From: Siphonodentalium dalli
Taxonomy: Eukaryota; Mollusca; Scaphopoda; Gadilida; Siphonodentaliidae
Assembly: GCA_032622095.1 (NCBI GenBank)
Contig: CP136069.1
Span: 165,160,394-165,224,393, forward strand
DNA: 64,000 nt
Direction of reading: 5' to 3'
The position numbers and the translations under genes are program-made. How positions within the stretch are numbered: the stretch's first letter is position 1; each line of letters begins with the position of its first letter. Of the stretch, positions 35,953 through 46,681 are shown piece after piece. The notes below the pieces were generated by a model that did not search any database, was not told where the DNA came from, and worked only from the letters and a program-made list of their open reading frames with translations.

Positions 35953-36117
35953 TGGTAAACATTATAAAAATGGTGACGTGGCTCGAGGGCAACATTGCGG
36001 ATTGTTTCTCCGAGGAACCAATGTCTCCTGAGGCGGAGCCGAGGTAGACATTGGTTCCAAGGGGAGACTTTCCGCAATGTTGCCCTCGAGCCACGTCACC
36101 ATTGTTTTTATTATACC
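35953..36117. repeat. 165-bp palindrome with CpG-rich arms
   Basis: Arms contain ATGGTGACGTGGCTCGAGGG and CAACATTGCGGA, mirrored at 36070-36103; the loop lies near 36030 (CTGAGGCGGAGCC). Inner stem: GAACCAATGTCTCC against GTAGACATTGGTTC. Probably a MITE; target duplication not clear. Confidence 0.75.
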
Positions 36118-36505
36118 GAATAACCATGTCATATCATCGGGTGAAACATCCGCGAATCGCTTCTATTTGACACCGGCATCCATGATGTTTACTTTGAAGA
36201 ATGCGGAAGTCATCTGAATCGTGACAATTTGGGGTTTCCGGTTTGAATATGACGGTCAAAATACGTCATAAAATTTCGTTCGGGTGCTTCCGTGAACATG
36301 TTCGGGCTCTTTCGGTCGGAGCGGTAAACATTGCAAAAAATGGTGACCGGCCATGTTTCATGGGCGGGAAACATTGCAAATTGTAAAATCACACCCTATG
36401 GGAAATTAACATAGGCTTTTAATATGAGGTATAATAATAGAAAATGTCAAATGACCATTTTCACAGTATTTGGTAAATCATGACAATCCAAGAGAAAGCT
36501 GCTAT
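36118..36505. other. Intron 2 sequence, nothing recognised
   Basis: No gene or repeat that I recognise. Confidence 0.4.
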
Positions 36506-36509
36506 CTAT

Positions 36510-36732
36510 CCCTTTGAGTGTCAGGTCCGATTTTTGTATCAACCCATTTACCCTGTGCCAATGCATTCTCTTATATATGCGAGTCGACCATAGGTCGCCT
36601 CGCATATATAAGAGAATGCATTGGCTTAACAATTTTTTTTTTATTACAATTTTAATATATTTTATTATATTCTTTAACAGACTTATTGTGTAGGTTTAGG
36701 GCCGATAATATCGGCCCCTGGCACTCAACGGG
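36510..36732. mobile_element. Family D element, copy 1, with CTAT duplication
   Basis: Left CCCTTTGAGTGTCAGG and right CCTGGCACTCAACGGG. One hairpin of the shared core follows TTTGTATCAACCCATTTA, then an AT-rich spacer. The flanks are CTAT on both sides (36506-36509 and 36733-36736), a direct repeat, not the usual TTAA. Confidence 0.8.
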
Positions 36733-36841
36733 CTATAGAAAACATGCAAAAACGTTAGGAGCATAGCAAGGGGGAGAAGCCAATCTTGTTAGCACTTTCC
36801 ACCAAGGCAAAATGTCAGATAGGAATAAACTACTTTATTAT

Positions 36842-37281
36842 CAAGCCTGCAAATAGTGTGTCTGTCATTTGCAGAATGAGGTCCCCAGAGGGTGAATTTA
36901 GTGACACTATCCCGCACGGTGGTTAGCGTCACCAAATTCACCCTCTGGGAACCTCATTATGCTTATGCCTCAATTGCTATGGGAGACCTAGGATCAGATT
37001 GAAGCTTCCCTGTTGAAGTTGGTGATGTTCACCCATTATTCACCTCGATTATGCATTTTATCTTCTGCAAATTAGGGGAAACTTTCCAGAATGGAAAAAG
37101 TAACTAAAAACAATTTTAATTTGAGATTATAGATATTTCCCAGAAGATGATGCCTTAGCAAATTGAGGTCCCCAGAAGGTGAATATAGTGATGCTAGCCC
37201 ACTGTGCGGGATAGCATCACTAAATTCACCCCCTGGGGACCTCATTCTGCATATGACGTACACACACTATTTGCAGGCTTG
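36842..37281. mobile_element. Family F element with perfect 8-bp target duplication
   Basis: 440 bp, ends CAAGCCTGCAAATAGTGTG and complement-like CACTATTTGCAGGCTTG. TTTATTAT lies directly outside both ends (36834-36841 and 37282-37289). Each end carries a hairpin: GAGGTCCCCAGAGGGTGAAT with TAGTGA, a short loop, then the complement. No ORF. Eight-bp duplications are typical of hAT (and P) elements, so this is probably a non-autonomous element of that kind. Confidence 0.9.
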
Positions 37282-37456
37282 TTTATTATACAGTCAATCT
37301 TCAGTTTGTCAGAGATTTATTCACAGAAAAAGTTATTTTTAGTCTTGAAATCGGTTTTTGTAAAAGTTATGTTGTTGTAATTGTGGCCCGGACTGTACGG
37401 ATTGATTTAAAAAGAAAATTAACAGCGATTCTACAAATTGTTACAAACGAAGTAGA

Positions 37457-37710
37457 CAAGCCTTGAAATAGCGTGTCTGTCATTTGCAGAATGAGGTCCC
37501 CAGAGGATGAATTTAGTGATGCTACCCCCGCATAGCGGGCTAGCATCACCAAATTCACCCTCTTGGGACCTCATTCTGCTTACACCTCAGCAGAATGAGG
37601 TTCCAAAAGGGTGAATTTGGTGATGCTAGCCCGCTATGCGGGGGGTAGCATCACTAAATTCACCCTCTGGGGACCTCATTCTGCAAATGACAGACACCCT
37701 ATTGAGTTTG
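37457..37710. mobile_element. Family F element, short copy
   Basis: Both terminal hairpins present and joined by a short centre (TGCTTACACCTCAGCAG); the roughly 190-bp middle of the full-length copies is missing. The right end is mutated to GAGTTTG. No 8-bp duplication seen. Confidence 0.8.
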
Positions 37711-37862
37711 CTTTCATAGACTCATACTCAGTGATCTAATGGTGCTTTAGCTCACTTGTTTTCTATAAATTTAGCTTTTTGGTCTACTACAGTCCCTGTA
37801 TTATCTTTGATATTAGTTAACATGATTTATTAAAGCTGTATGTTATGACTAAACATTGCTAG

Positions 37863-38282
37863 CAGGCCTGCAAATCTAAGGTGAACAACCATTCAATTCC
37901 CCTGGAGGTTACCTAAAATGAAAATGCCGCAAATGAAAAACAGGTAGCACCAAAGTTTTATGTACTATGTCTCGCCATAACTGAATCTTGCATTAATTAT
38001 TGCTCAATAAAGTCCCAAAATGAGACATCAAAAATCATGACATTACAGTAATGCCCTAAGTAATCGACCCCTTAACTACAGCAGAATTATGGGTAACTTT
38101 TCAGGATTTAGTCGGAAATATGGCTTGTTGCCATTCATCGGAAAGCTAGTTAATAATACCAGTTGTAGTGATTATACATGTAACATTTTGTGTAACTTGT
38201 GGGTTACCTAAGCACAAACCAGGCAAATGAAAATAGGTTATGCATAATTTTGAAATCTACAGGCCTGACTATATGTTCCCTA
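37863..38282. repeat. Dispersed repeat P, diverged copy with family A insertion
   Basis: Matches 56700-57060 and 60732-61090 in order: CCTGGAGGTTACCTAAAATG, TCCCAAAATGAGACAT, TTAATAATACCAGTTGTAGT and CATAATTTTGAAA. A truncated family A half lies at 38046-38147. Confidence 0.7.
38046..38147. mobile_element. Family A MITE, left half only (copy 7)
   Basis: Starts CAGTAATGCCCTAAGTAATC after TA and runs to CATCGGAAAGCT at the palindrome centre, where repeat P resumes. The right arm is lost exactly at the centre. Confidence 0.85.
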
Positions 38283-38294
38283 CTTTTTCTTTAG

Positions 38295-38367
38295 GTTGTT
38301 CAAGAGTACGAGAGAGCCGTTATTTTCAGACTCGGTCGACTGGTACCTGGAGGCGCAAAAGGGCCAG
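38295..38367 (+). CDS. STOM: Stomatin-family protein, exon 3
   Basis: Encodes residues 73-96 and the first base of codon 97: [16 protein letters not shown], then VPGGAKGP. The acceptor is TTTCTTTAG and the donor GTAAGT (phase 1). [11 protein letters not shown] is the most recognisable signature of the stomatin group, the first beta strand of the SPFH domain after the membrane hairpin. It distinguishes true stomatins from the mitochondrial paralogue STOML2, whose sequence differs here. A TTAA-bounded composite mobile element begins 13 bases into the following intron. Confidence 0.95.
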
Positions 38368-38380
38368 GTAAGTTCTTTAA

Positions 38381-38772
38381 CCGTTCATGACTGGATCTTC
38401 CTGAAGTTTTTGCAAAAATCCTGTGCCAATGCATTCTCTTATGTATGCGAGTCATCAAACTCAGATTGAAATTCCCAAATGGTGAATATTGTGATGTACA
38501 CCCATTGGGTACCTCGATTATGCAATGTGTTGTCTGCCAATTTGGTGATATAGAGAAACGGAAGAAAAAAAAATAGAATCTTATGTGCAGAAGTTTCTAT
38601 AGAAATTTTAATATAAAGAAACTTTCCAGAGAAGATGAGGCCTAAGCAGAATGAGGTCCCCAGAGGGTGAATTTAGTGATGCTAGCCCGCTATGGTCGAC
38701 TCGCATATATAAGAGAATGCATTGGCACAGGGTATATGGGTTGATACAAAAATCGACCTGCCACTCAAAGGG
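38381..38772. mobile_element. Chimeric TTAA element (family C left end, F centre, D right end)
   Basis: TTAA at 38377-38380 and 38773-38776. The left part is family C (CCGTTCATGACTGGATCTTC to TTATGTATGCGAGTC). It changes at about 38454 to the interior and right hairpin of family F (TTCCCAAATGGTGAATATTG to AGTGATGCTAGCCCGC). It changes again at CTATG (about 38688) to the second half of a core hairpin and the family D right end (GTTGATACAAAAATCG, AAAGGG). Confidence 0.8.
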
Positions 38773-39084
38773 TTAAAAGTTACCCTTGGACTGCACAAAA
38801 AAACAAAAAGAATGGAAAAAAATAATTTATTTTTGCAAATTTTTTCCATTTTTAGGTGCCACGCCCACTAAAATGTAAACAGAAATAATGAGTTTCAAAG
38901 CAAATAAAACCAATAACTTATACCTATTATGTTCTTAAGTGGCCACTGAAGACATAGCAAAACTCAAATTTCTTGTATCGGTGAAAAAAATGACAAAAAG
39001 TGGATTTAAAAAAAAATGGTCTGGCCGCAGGGGACCCACCCCCCCCCTAGGCCCTATATGTTGCAAATTTTTTCCGACCCCCCC

Positions 39085-39137
39085 CCCCCTGCTCTGGGGA
39101 TCTCATTCTGCAAATAACAGGCACACTACTCAGGCTT
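39085..39137. mobile_element. Family F fragment (right end)
   Basis: GCTCTGGGGATCTCATTCTG then CAAATAACAGGCACAC and CTCAGGCTTG. It follows C-runs at 39039-39090. Confidence 0.65.
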
Positions 39138-39405
39138 GTTACTCGGATACAATTCGCATTACGGTGATATGGCTTGTTGGCTGCAATGATGATAAACCTC
39201 ATGATATCAACATAAACAAATATAAATGTTTGTAACAGCCACAGAATCACTTATTTGAGTCGCTTTATTACCTGATGCCCCAATTCCCAATGGAGAAGTT
39301 GTATTGATTTTCTCAGTATGGTTGTTGGGGTATTAAACAAGTATAGTTATAAATATCTCTTAATAGATCAGGTTTAATATCAAAATTTAGTGGATAGAAT
39401 AGGTA

Positions 39406-39668
39406 CAGTAATGCCCTAAATAATCGACTGCTTAACTACAGCAGAATTATGGGTACAGTAATGCCCTAAATAATCGACTTCTTCACCACAGTAGAATTAT
39501 GGGTAACTTTTCAGGATTTAGTTGGAAATATGGCTTGTTGCCATTCATTGGAAAGCTCTCACTGGGAGCTTTCCGATGAATGGCAACAAGCCATATTTCC
39601 GACTAAATCCTGAAAAGTTACCCATAATTCTGCTGTGGTTAAGGAGTCGATTATTTAAGGCATTACTG
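39406..39668. mobile_element. Family A MITE inserted into a family A arm (copy 8)
   Basis: A first left arm (39406-39455, to TTATGGGTA) is interrupted at its own TA by a complete copy, 39456-39668, whose right end is followed by TA and unrelated sequence. The remainder of the first copy is missing. Confidence 0.85.
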
Positions 39669-40161
39669 TAAATGACAAAATCCCTATCCTCACAGTTCAC
39701 TTTGACATTAATGAAATTATCCCATTTAAACACATTATCTTTTTGGAACCAAAGGGTAGAATACCACACCACAGAAAATGAAGCAGGCGTAATTGTAGAT
39801 GTTTTAATTTGTTTCTTGGATTTCTGACTTTGTGATAAGTATGAAGCATATGTATTGATATACACTCTGGCATAGGCACTCACACAGATTAGTTTGGCAT
39901 TGATTTTTAAATGTTAATTGTTATGCACAAAGTGCTCATAATTATGCACCATATAGAAACCATATTGAGTAGTGGGCAATGGATAATAGACTGTTATCGT
40001 TGACATTTCCGCAACAGGAAGACTTGTATGTGGAGATAAAAGGCAGGACTTCTGTGGACGTCGATGTACAATTTATTTGTACAATAACCCTCATAACAGG
40101 ATCAAAACTAGTTGGGTACCTCAGTTTTCTACTATTTTATAAGTTTTATAACTATATCTTT

Positions 40162-40163
<2 letters not shown>

Positions 40164-40212
<49 letters not shown>
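40164..40212. repeat. Uninterrupted run of 49 G
   Basis: Homopolymer in intron 3, preceded by TATCTTTCC and followed by TAGTAAAAC. No related tract is nearby; the longest other G or C runs are near 11-12. Confidence 0.8.
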
Positions 40213-40213
<1 letters not shown>

Positions 40214-42577
40214 AGTAAAACATTTGTACTTATGATGAGTCATGACAAAGACCAAAGTTGTTACAGATGGACGGACATACACAACCCATTTCTTCATCTG
40301 TGTGGGATAAAAATGTATAATAATATATAATATATATACTAGCGGGAGGACGCGAACTCCTGTATTTATTAAACAAAGGTTTCTTTATGATGTACGCTTC
40401 GGGTGCAGACATTAAATCCCCGCGTTGACTAAGTTTGACACTTTGCCCTAAGCGTTTTCATGCTTCGCCACAATGAGGCAGCGACTGGATTATAATGATA
40501 GGCCTATCGCTAAAACAACAGTACACATACAGCCAAGCAGAGTCTCAATTTTATGCTACTATGGAATATAGGATCTTGTTTGTATTTCATCATACATTAG
40601 CTAGTTAGGTCAAACGCATCGTCAACATTCACGTCAAAAATAATAAGAGTGATTGAAGTTTTTATAATCCACGTTCCCAAATACTATTTTGGATTAAAAT
40701 GATCCAATGATATATCCCTCCTGCTGGGAATTCCGCTTAGTCACATGTCCCGGTGGGGAATCCCCAAATCATAGTCTGTGATTGCAAATAATTTTAATCA
40801 AAGAAATGCATCCTGCTGAAGCATCTGGGGCTCACGTTGGAAAAGCACTGGTTAAAGACTTATTTTTCATGTCTGGTGGTCGTTCATAACGGGTAAATTT
40901 TGTCATTTTTGCCACAAATCACTGACCGCTGGTCGCGTTTGACAGGTGGTCGCTCACGGCAGGTCATCTATATAGTAAAATCAGTCCGTACAAAGCCAAT
41001 CCGGTCGTTAAAGCTCTTGGCAATGGTCGCCCAAAGCAGGTTCACTGTAGTGGTGGGTCCTAAAGTGGCAGGAATGTTTGAAAGTGATCTTTGGTATGCA
41101 TATGAACCGCCAAGGGGGAAGGAATATCCACATGGCATGGGTTTCATCAAATCATCTGTTGCAGAGTTATGGCCCTTAGAGTAAAAAATGTCTCTGTGCC
41201 AACTTTGAATCTCTGTATGTCAAATTATCGTAGGTCATGTATAACTCATCTTTACTCTCCTCATGTGGCAGGTTGAAAGGAATATTATTATCCTCATGTA
41301 ATAGGTTGTGTCCATTGTAATGACCAGTCTATTATTCATTTGGAGGGGTGTTCAGGAAATATAATCAATACCGTAGCTCCTGCAAAACCAATAATTATTC
41401 CCACTTTGTCACTTATACACAAGCCCCGCCCAACATTGCTAAAAATAATTATTACAGAAAGCGAAAGTAATGGAGAAAGCGAGGCTGATCTTGGCGAAAT
41501 TGAAATTCTCGACGTTGCAATTAAGAAATTATTTTGCATAAAATAGGCATTGATTCACTGAAACCAGAACATGAGAATATTTGTCCACAGTAAAGACGTT
41601 TTAAGTATTCTGCCTATGGGTTACAGCCATTGTTAATAACAAATGTGGGTATTGTCAGTATGTCAATCAAAAGAATAAACAGTGCCTATTTCAAAACATG
41701 AATAATAATGAGTTGTCGCGAGCTGGGGATTCCCCATTCATCTCTGAAATTGATTTACATACTGGAGTCTCTAGACTGATTGTTGACTGTAATGGAACCT
41801 TAGTCAAGTTATAATTAGACTGTATACATGTATGTGTATATAGTATTTCTCTACTTTACATAAATGTAGCATCTGGGCATGTATATAATCCCTTGTTCAC
41901 TATTCAGTATTTTTATGTGTATCCAGACCATAGTATGGTACACATAGTGTAGATGACTGGATTGACCACTCGTTGTTATTCCGTCCATCTGTCTGTATGT
42001 CTTTGCGTAAATTGTATGTCTGTCTGTACAATTTAAGCATGGTGTGATAACTCAAACATTTTTTATACGATCAGAACCAAATTTTGTATATGTGTTTCTC
42101 CAAAATACTGATAAAGTTCGAATATGGGTTTCAGGTCCGAGTTTTTTTATACGGAGTTATGGCCCTTTTTCAAAATATTTTTTGTTTTTATTTTTAATCT
42201 TTGAAGATTAACATTGAACGTTATGGATTTTAGCATCCAAGCTAAAAATAGCTGATCATGATCGCCAAGATATGTGCTAAACATCTGCCAATCGTGATCA
42301 GCCTCTCGTTCAATATAATGGATAAGACACCACCACTCTGGACAAAGTATGGGTGGTGAACCCTGCTCTCCTTAATAACATAGGTGATTAAAATGAAGTT
42401 AGAATGTCAGGCTTATCGATTTGAGGTCACTTAAATTATTCGTTCACTAACACCTGGTTCAGACAGTCGCACTATCATCAGGTCAAAATCAATTACGCAT
42501 TATATTTTATTTTGACATGATGGGAGCATGACTGTCTTAATCAATAAAGTTTGACCCTTTCTTTACTAAAATGATTC
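40213..42577. other. Intron 3 sequence; repeat N fragment and a dispersed block
   Basis: No gene. A repeat N fragment lies at 41325-41370 (TCTATTATTCATTTGGAGGG then AGGAAATATAA). A dispersed block near 42270-42315 matches 30455-30490. ORFs are short and featureless. Confidence 0.4.
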
Positions 42578-42996
42578 CAAGTCTGAGTTTAGTGTGCCTG
42601 TCATTTGCAGAATGAGGTCCCCAGAGGGTGAATTTGGTGATGCTAGCCCGCTTTGGCCTCATCTGCTATGGGATACATAGACTCAGATTGAAGTTCCCAA
42701 ATGGTGAATATTGTGATGTACACCCATTGGGAACCTCGATTATGCAATGTATTGTCTGCCAATTTGTGGATATAGAGAAACTAAACTAAAAATAAATAGA
42801 ATCTATGTGAACACGTTTCTATAGAAATTTGATAATAAAGAAAATTTCCTAAGAAAATGAGGCCTAAAGTAAAATGAGGTCCCCAGTGGGTGAATTTAGT
42901 GATGCTAGCCAGCTACATGTATGTGGGATAGCATCACTAAATTCAACCTCTGGGGACCTCATTCTGCAAATGACAGGCACCTTATTCTCAGGGCTG
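42578..42996. mobile_element. Family F element, full-length copy
   Basis: Ends CAAGTCTGAGTTTAGTGTGC and CTTATTCTCAGGGCTG, both with inner GAGGTCCCCAG-type segments. The interior TTCCCAAATGGTGAATATTG matches copies at 38470 and 59370. Left hairpin loop partly deleted. No matching 8-bp flanks. Confidence 0.8.
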
Positions 42997-43739
42997 CGAG
43001 TGTTAATTCGAGCCTATAATCTAATTCACAAGACCAATTGAAAATGTGTTTCATTCACACATATGTAATATCGTTGTGACAGGCTCATTCTTCGTCAATA
43101 GGATAATTAGGGTATCACCACCAGTACTGTCAAGTGGGAAATTACCCAATACTGGATGTCATGGCTTCCAGTGTTAATGGGTTCTCAAGTTCAGTTAATC
43201 AGTTTGCCTCACAAGTGCATTCTTGTGTTACAACTTAAGCTGGTATCACATGTGTGAACATGGATAGGATTCACATATAGGATAGCAGATGGTTTTGGTT
43301 GCCAATGTTGCCAAGGGTGAAGGGACTTGCATACTGCAGTCCGACCACCCTACCCGGCCTTCGGCCGGAAACGACTCAACAAGGTTGCCAATGTCCACAT
43401 TATTCTTTGGGGGAGTATGGCATCTGGCACCATGTTATCTGTTTCCTTCAATTGAAACAGGACATTAGATAATTGTGATGGCAGATATAGGTCAAAATAT
43501 ACATTAAATGACATAGAATGCCATGGTTTTGGGGTTAGTTTGTTATTTTGCTGGCCCTGGCAGTCTCTTGTTTGCAAGCATAGAATCGATGCGACTCTAG
43601 TTTTGATGAGGAACTAATAGATTCGGTGAGGATCACTTGTTTAATAAAAAAAACCTAGGATATCATTATAACCACAGATCTCAAAACTCATGGGAATCCA
43701 TCTCCGATGAAATGTAAAATCTACTTGTGAGACACCTTG

Positions 43740-44235
43740 AAGATACTGATTAACTTGCCTTCTTCTGAAGCATCCATCTTGGATTTCAAAACTCAACCAT
43801 TGGTACGGGCTGCAGGACATACTGTTTGTCTGATGATAATGAAATTTGCCATGGATGTTGACATTTTCAAAGAAAAACATAACCACTGGCAGCCATCTTG
43901 GATTTTACTCCTTGCATGACTAAATCCTTTGGCACACCCTACAGACATCACTAAACTTCATATAGATCTTCGGGATGACCACTAGATCTAATTTTTTGGA
44001 ATTTCATTAAAAAAACACGGCCACTGGCAGCCATCTTAGATTTTACTCTTTGCATGACTAAATTCTTTAGCACACCAACAGACCACATCCCTCATCCTAT
44101 CATCACCAAACTTCATATTGTTCTTCAGGGTGACCATTAGATGTTGAGCTATCAAATTGTTTTGAATTTTATTGAAAAACATAGCTCCCAGTGGCCATCT
44201 TTGATTTTACTTTATATATACCATATCTCTTCATG
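43740..44235. repeat. Repeat M: roughly 130-170-bp modules (CAGCCATCTTGGATTTTACT)
   Basis: Three to four diverged units with CACTGGCAGCCATCTTGGAT, CTTTGCATGACTAAATCCTT, GCACACCCTACAGACC, TCACCAAACTTCATAT and GATGACCACTAGAT. A larger array of the same unit lies at 57230-58245. Confidence 0.7.
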
Positions 44236-44367
44236 TTGACATTTAGTTTTACTTAGACATTTCAACTTTCCGCATTCCTAAATGCTCCATTGAGTGTAAC
44301 ACATGAAACTATCCCATCTCAATGTTGAGCTGCAGTGTCATTGATACTTTCATTGATCTTGTTTCAG

Positions 44368-44450
44368 GAATATTTTTTGTCATTCCTTGCATTGATAACT
44401 ACACAAAGATTGACTTGAGAACAGTGTCGTTTGATGTCCCACCTCAAGAA
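44368..44450 (+). CDS. STOM: Stomatin-family protein, exon 4
   Basis: Encodes residues 97-124: GIFFVIPCIDNYTKIDLR then TVSFDVPPQE. The acceptor is TTGTTTCAG and the donor GTGAGT (phase 0). The FFVIPCID and DVPPQE motifs are SPFH-domain landmarks. Cys104 corresponds in position to the second palmitoylated cysteine of mammalian stomatin. Phase 1 in and phase 0 out join exactly to exons 3 and 5. Confidence 0.95.
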
Positions 44451-44534
44451 GTGAGTAATTTCACCAATTATTTGCGATTATCATTATACTATATCAGGGT
44501 TTCCGCTATACTGTCGCAGGCCCCGCTCCATTAA

Positions 44535-44892
44535 CCCTTTACCCAACAAACCGGCCAAAACCGGCCAAATAAAGCTTCAACAGCCTAAAATATCTTCGGT
44601 CTGTCTCAATAAAACCATACAAATATGGATATCATTGGATCCGGCTCCTTGACCACATTGTGGTAGTTACAGTTATGCCCTGTGCCAATGCATTCTCTTA
44701 TATATGCGAGTCGACCATAGGTCGCCTCGCATATATAAGAGAATGCATTGGCCTAAAAAAACATTCTTTAACAATTTTTTAATTTTTAATATGTTAAGCC
44801 AATGCATTCTCTTATATATGCGAGGCGACCTATGGTCGACTCGCATATATAAGAGAATGCATTGGCACAGGGCCGTTCTGTTGGGTAAAGGG
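44535..44892 (+). mobile_element. Family B TTAA element, copy 6
   Basis: TTAA at 44531-44534 and 44893-44896; both hairpins, shortened spacer. It lies 80 bp downstream of exon 4. Confidence 0.9.
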
Positions 44893-44896
44893 TTAA

Positions 44897-45772
44897 TCAA
44901 ACCAACTTTTGATGACCAAAAAAAAATAATTTGAATCAGAATTTCCTTGTACCAGTAAATTAGCATGCCGACAGACCCATTTAATCTCCCGCTTCGCACA
45001 TGAGTTTGCCAATTTTATCCTCGACACCCGCCTATACCCCACAACCCTCATATCATCTCAAATACATACTATGTACATGTACAAGTAAAGACAAACATTA
45101 ATTTCATTAATTTGCCATTGGTAATATTTCTCGTATTTATTTCCGACCATACCAAGTTATTCTGTGAAAAAATAACTGGCACATTGTAAACTGAGCATTC
45201 ATTCCCACATCCGATAACTCTACATTGGCTGCTTGGGCTATTTCCGTTTCAGTACGTGACAGGACGCCCCATTATTCCCGACCAGAATTTTTATGCTATT
45301 TATTTTCAAATAATAAATAATGGTATGTGATTACTTGCATCTATTATTTGTTCCTGGTCACAAATTCTAATGAATTTATTACTTAGAAAATGTATCTAGA
45401 TCTTCCCAGGTGCAAGTAAATGAGGGTGTCTGGACATTATATTTAAAAAATCACCTATGGCTAGCCGAACTATGGTTGGCCAGTCATATCCAACGGACCC
45501 AATATATTTACCCTAGCGGAAACCCTGTCTATTTATGCTTTGGGAAATCTAGTATTTATCCGATGTTCAAAAACAGCCATGAATCAACATCGTAAGTTAT
45601 GTGGTCAGACTAAAATATCTTTGAATACTCAATTCACAAAGTTAAGTTAACCAACTATATATCCCCCACTCAAGCCCTTTGTCAGTACTCTACCTTGGTA
45701 AACATTGGAATTCTCTAGCTGTTGGTTTTCATTGAAATCATCGTATTTTAAATTTGTAAGATTTAGGCAGAT
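44897..45772. other. Intron 4 sequence, nothing recognised
   Basis: No supported gene or repeat. Confidence 0.4.
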
Positions 45773-45776
45773 TTAA

Positions 45777-46370
45777 CCCTTCCATGAATTCATGGAGCAT
45801 CCTGAAATTTTGCAAAAACCCTGTGCCAATGCATTCTCTTACATGTATTCTAAGTATATGGGAGTCACCCACAGGGAGCCTCGCTTTTTTTGGTTTCCAG
45901 ATGATAACTTGATTTTGGATTGTTTATTTGCAAAACCCGTTTTTTTCTGTGTATTACCAATATCGCAATACAGGTCAAGGTAAAATTTCGGTTCAATCGG
46001 ATAATTTTTGTGAGAGTTATGACCCTTTTTCGACTTAAAAAATTCAGTTTTTTTTTAGAAAATTCAGTTTTCCTTCTATTTTTGTGGCACCAGACCAAAT
46101 TTGAAGCTAATATAGAACAACATGTGGCATTTTTATAGCGCTTAACCAGAAAGTTTCTCTGATTGTACAGTCGGGGGCGTTACCTCCGCCTAGCGGTGCA
46201 CTTGTATATAAGAGAATACACTGGCCTAACAATATTTACCTTGACATTGTACATTTAAGCCAGTGTATTCTCTTATATATGCTAGGCTCCCTATGGCAGG
46301 CTCGCATCTATAAGAGAATCCACTGGCACATGATCTTCAATGCTGAACCAGCGCAGCTCCCGTTACAGGG
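45777..46370. mobile_element. Family C TTAA element, copy 6, with internal insertion
   Basis: TTAA at 45773-45776 and 46371-46374. The left CCCTTCCATGAATTCATGG to GGGAGCCTCGC is separated from TTGTATATAAGAGAATACAC by about 310 bp of unrelated sequence. Right part complete: TTACCTTGACATTGTACATT, GCTAGGCTCCCTATGGCAGG, GCTGAACCAGCGCAGCTCCC. Confidence 0.75.
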
Positions 46371-46556
46371 TTAAAGTTCTCTGGGTTTGCCGGAATGATT
46401 GATCGTCTCCCATCTTCTTATAGATGCATAAATTTGCATTTTCTCATCTCTGAATTGTTAAGGGAATCCGAGACACAAATTGTTCTCTTTGGGTACCATA
46501 CCTATACATATCTGGATTGTTTGATCTATTTATCATTCACATCCATATCTTCTACT

Positions 46557-46681
46557 CAAGCCTGCATTTAGTGTGTTTGACATTTGCAGAATGAGGTCCC
46601 CAGAGGGTGAATTTAGTGATGCTATCCCACGCAGTGGGCTATCATCACCAAATTCACCCTCTAAGAACATCATTCTGCCAA
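46557..46681. mobile_element. Family F element, left end only
   Basis: CAAGCCTGCATTTAGTGTG and one terminal hairpin through CACCCTCTAAGAAC; the rest is missing. Confidence 0.75.

Noticed and set aside
40900-41184. 94-codon plus-strand ORF in intron 3
   Set aside because: Short, AT-rich flanks, no domain, and its end (GTTATGGCCCTTA) matches a non-coding phrase common in the other repeats.
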